Shown: one piece after another, positions 57,391-58,814 of the stretch
Position numbering within the stretch: the first letter of the stretch is position 1
Layout of the letters: every line of letters starts with the position of its first letter
Origin: Reyranella massiliensis 521
GTDB lineage: Bacteria > Pseudomonadota > Alphaproteobacteria > Reyranellales > Reyranellaceae
Length of the DNA stretch: 58,814 nt
Direction: 5' to 3'
Assembly (NCBI GenBank): GCA_945860205.1
Contig: CAMARK010000020.1
Coordinates: 1-58,814, forward strand
Made by a program: the position numbers and the translations under genes
Notes under the pieces: generated by a model
Database searches by the model: none
Told to the model about the DNA's origin: nothing
What the model saw: only the letters and a program-made list of their open reading frames with translations

Positions 57391-58761
57391 TCAGGCCGCC
57401 TGCATCGCCGCCATCGGAGATACATATTCCGGCTGCAAGCGCAGCCCATCCAGCGCCGGTGACGGCGGCGGCGGGATTTCCCCTGCCCGCGCCATGATCT
57501 GGAACACGCGGCCGATCAACGGCTCGAGCAGGTCGTCGTGCAGCCGCTCCAGCACCGGCCCCAGCATCACCAGCTTCTCCTCGCGGCGCTCGGCGACCTC
57601 GGTCGCACTGCGCACCTCCTTGAGCTGGGTCGCCATCAGGAACAGGTCGGCATAGAAGGCCGCGCGCACCGCCTGCTGGCGGCGGTCGATGGCGCCGCTC
57701 AACTGGTCGAGCGGCGGATTGAATTGATAGGCGGGGCGGAAGCCGACGCCGGTGGGGTCGGCCACATAGGTGATGCCGCCCGCCTTCCCGTTGGTCGTGT
57801 CGCCGCGCAAGCTGGGCGGCGCCACCATCGGCGGGTTGATCATCTTGTCGAGCGCCTGGGCGAAGCGCTGCTGCATCCGGTGCAGGCTCTTGGCATCGGG
57901 CAGCGCGTCCATGCCGGGCGAGCGACCGTAGACGTCGTTGCCCATCAGGTGCCAGCGCGGGCAGAGCGCGGGGAACTCCTCGAAGCCGCCGACATCGAGC
58001 ACGCAATCGCCCGCGTTGCTGCGCTCGAACCACACCGAGCGGAAGGGCATGTTGCGATTGCCGAATTTGCCCACTTCCCGGCCACCTTCTCCCAGACTTT
58101 CGTTGGGCTCGACGGCGTGGATGACTTCGACCTCATGATCCCACTCGCCGCGATCGTAGCGCTCGCGCACCTGGGTCGAGACGGCATCGCGGCCAAAGCG
58201 TTCGACGAGCTGGAAGGTCGTCATGGGCAGCGCGCGGTAGAGCGTATTGACAGCCAGTCTTTCTGATGCCGCCAGCCAGTATTCGCCCGCCGTCAGCGGA
58301 TAGGCACGCACGATCTCCCGGGCGTCCTCCACCACCACCATGGCGGCGGTGCCGAACACGCCCAGCTCTTCGTAGGTGACGGCGAGCGCGTTGTAGAGGT
58401 TGGAGCGCGCGAAGACGCGGAACATGCGCACCGCCACGTCGTCGAGCCACAGGCGGACCTCCGGCAGGCCTGAGAGTTGCGGGCTTCCGATGCCGAGGCG
58501 GAACCACGGCCGGGCCGGCGAGGTGATGCCGGCCATCAGACCGGAGGCCAGGGTGCGCGCGGCCAAACTGGCCGTGGTGTCGAGCAGTCCGCCGTTCAGC
58601 TTTCCGCCGCGGTCGGCACGATGCCCCGGGCCGAGGAAGGAGCCGCGGCGCGGCAGGATGTGATTCGAAAGCTCGCGCCAGTGCGCGAACCAGCTTTGGC
58701 GCTCGCGGTCGAGCGCGCCGAGGCGCCGCTCGCAATGGCGGCGCAGGTCGAGAGCCTGCAT
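57391..58761 (-). CDS. T7-like head-to-tail connector (portal) protein, C-terminally truncated
   Basis: A 456-residue portal of the podovirus head-to-tail connecting family: MQALDLRRHCERRLGALDRE, FLGPGHRADRGGKLNGGLLD, ARTLASGLMAGITSPARPWF, and VYGRSPGMDALPDAKSLHRM. Family members run on for about a hundred residues after EYVSP; here the frame stops at EYVSPMAAMQAA, and the repeat follows. The C-terminus is therefore lost. AAGGA lies before the ATG. Scaffold, capsid and tail-tube genes expected next are missing, so the element cannot make virions. Confidence 0.88.
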   Translation of the reverse strand: MQALDLRRHCERRLGALDRERQSWFAHWRELSNHILPRRGSFLGPGHRADRGGKLNGGLLDTTASLAARTLASGLMAGITSPARPWFRLGIGSPQLSGLPEVRLWLDDVAVRMFRVFARSNLYNALAVTYEELGVFGTAAMVVVEDAREIVRAYPLTAGEYWLAASERLAVNTLYRALPMTTFQLVERFGRDAVSTQVRERYDRGEWDHEVEVIHAVEPNESLGEGGREVGKFGNRNMPFRSVWFERSNAGDCVLDVGGFEEFPALCPRWHLMGNDVYGRSPGMDALPDAKSLHRMQQRFAQALDKMINPPMVAPPSLRGDTTNGKAGGITYVADPTGVGFRPAYQFNPPLDQLSGAIDRRQQAVRAAFYADLFLMATQLKEVRSATEVAERREEKLVMLGPVLERLHDDLLEPLIGRVFQIMARAGEIPPPPSPALDGLRLQPEYVSPMAAMQAA

Positions 58762-58814
58762 GTGGTGTTCCTTGCGATGGCGTGCTGGCGAAGTGCCTGC
58801 ACTCCAAAAAAAGA

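Overview
High-GC DNA from an alphaproteobacterium. This is inferred from an aa3 cytochrome oxidase operon with ctaB, ctaG and SURF1, a carAB / yqeY-dnaG-rpoD arrangement, Bug-type (TctC) and TRAP/TAXI solute receptors, HWE kinase and bacteriophytochrome remnants, and interspersed palindromic repeats. The genus cannot be fixed from the sequence; a soil Rhodospirillales/Hyphomicrobiales relative (Reyranella-like) would fit.

Layout. 1-7.4 kb (minus): cox operon ctaC-ctaD-ctaB-small membrane ORF-ctaG-ctaE, then SURF1 and an M32 carboxypeptidase cut by the window edge. 7.5-13.1 kb: a catalytically degenerate CpaF-like ATPase, two tandem cyclophilins (one cytoplasmic, one exported), a repeat-rich gap, an orphan phage-like HTH gene, and a rearrangement junction where two sensor kinases have both lost their 5' parts. 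13.1-19.6 kb: NTF2-like protein, medium-chain reductase, an ATP-grasp / alpha-E / transglutaminase-like operon whose last protein lacks its catalytic Cys, and an aspartate aminotransferase. 19.7-24.5 kb: an EF-G-like GTPase, two tandem exported thioredoxin-like proteins, a DUF962 protein and MsrP. 24.5-29.9 kb: a TctC receptor and an acyl-CoA operon, meeting a DUF6492 gene at a shared CTAG stop. 29.9-38.9 kb: a structured LysR 3' region, lysR-trxB, lrp, SnoaL-like, yciB, greA and carBA. 39-45.6 kb: yqeY, dnaG, rpoD, hemolysin III, two small proteins. 45.6-54.6 kb: two amidohydrolases, tRNA-Thr, peptide-type receptor, a broken sugar-type receptor, and a TAXI-TRAP transporter. 54.7-58.8 kb (minus): remnant of a T7-like prophage (truncated portal, gp14-like protein, holin, endolysin) with a genomic repeat at the deletion scar.

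Most striking observation. The first thioredoxin-like gene (21948-22382) is interrupted by a single in-frame TGA at codon 41. The TGA sits at the first position of the expected CxxC redox motif, giving UxxC. The remaining 103 sense codons are intact and colinear with the tandem paralogue, which has the same length and SxxC. Directly after the TGA, the RNA can fold into a small hairpin with a bulged U at position 17 and G-U at positions 23-24 of the apical loop, counted from the U of UGA. These are the positions known to matter in the E. coli fdhF SECIS. The leader also contains a perfect 12-bp hairpin that buries the Shine-Dalgarno sequence. This is a candidate undescribed exported selenoprotein; a plain nonsense mutation remains the alternative.
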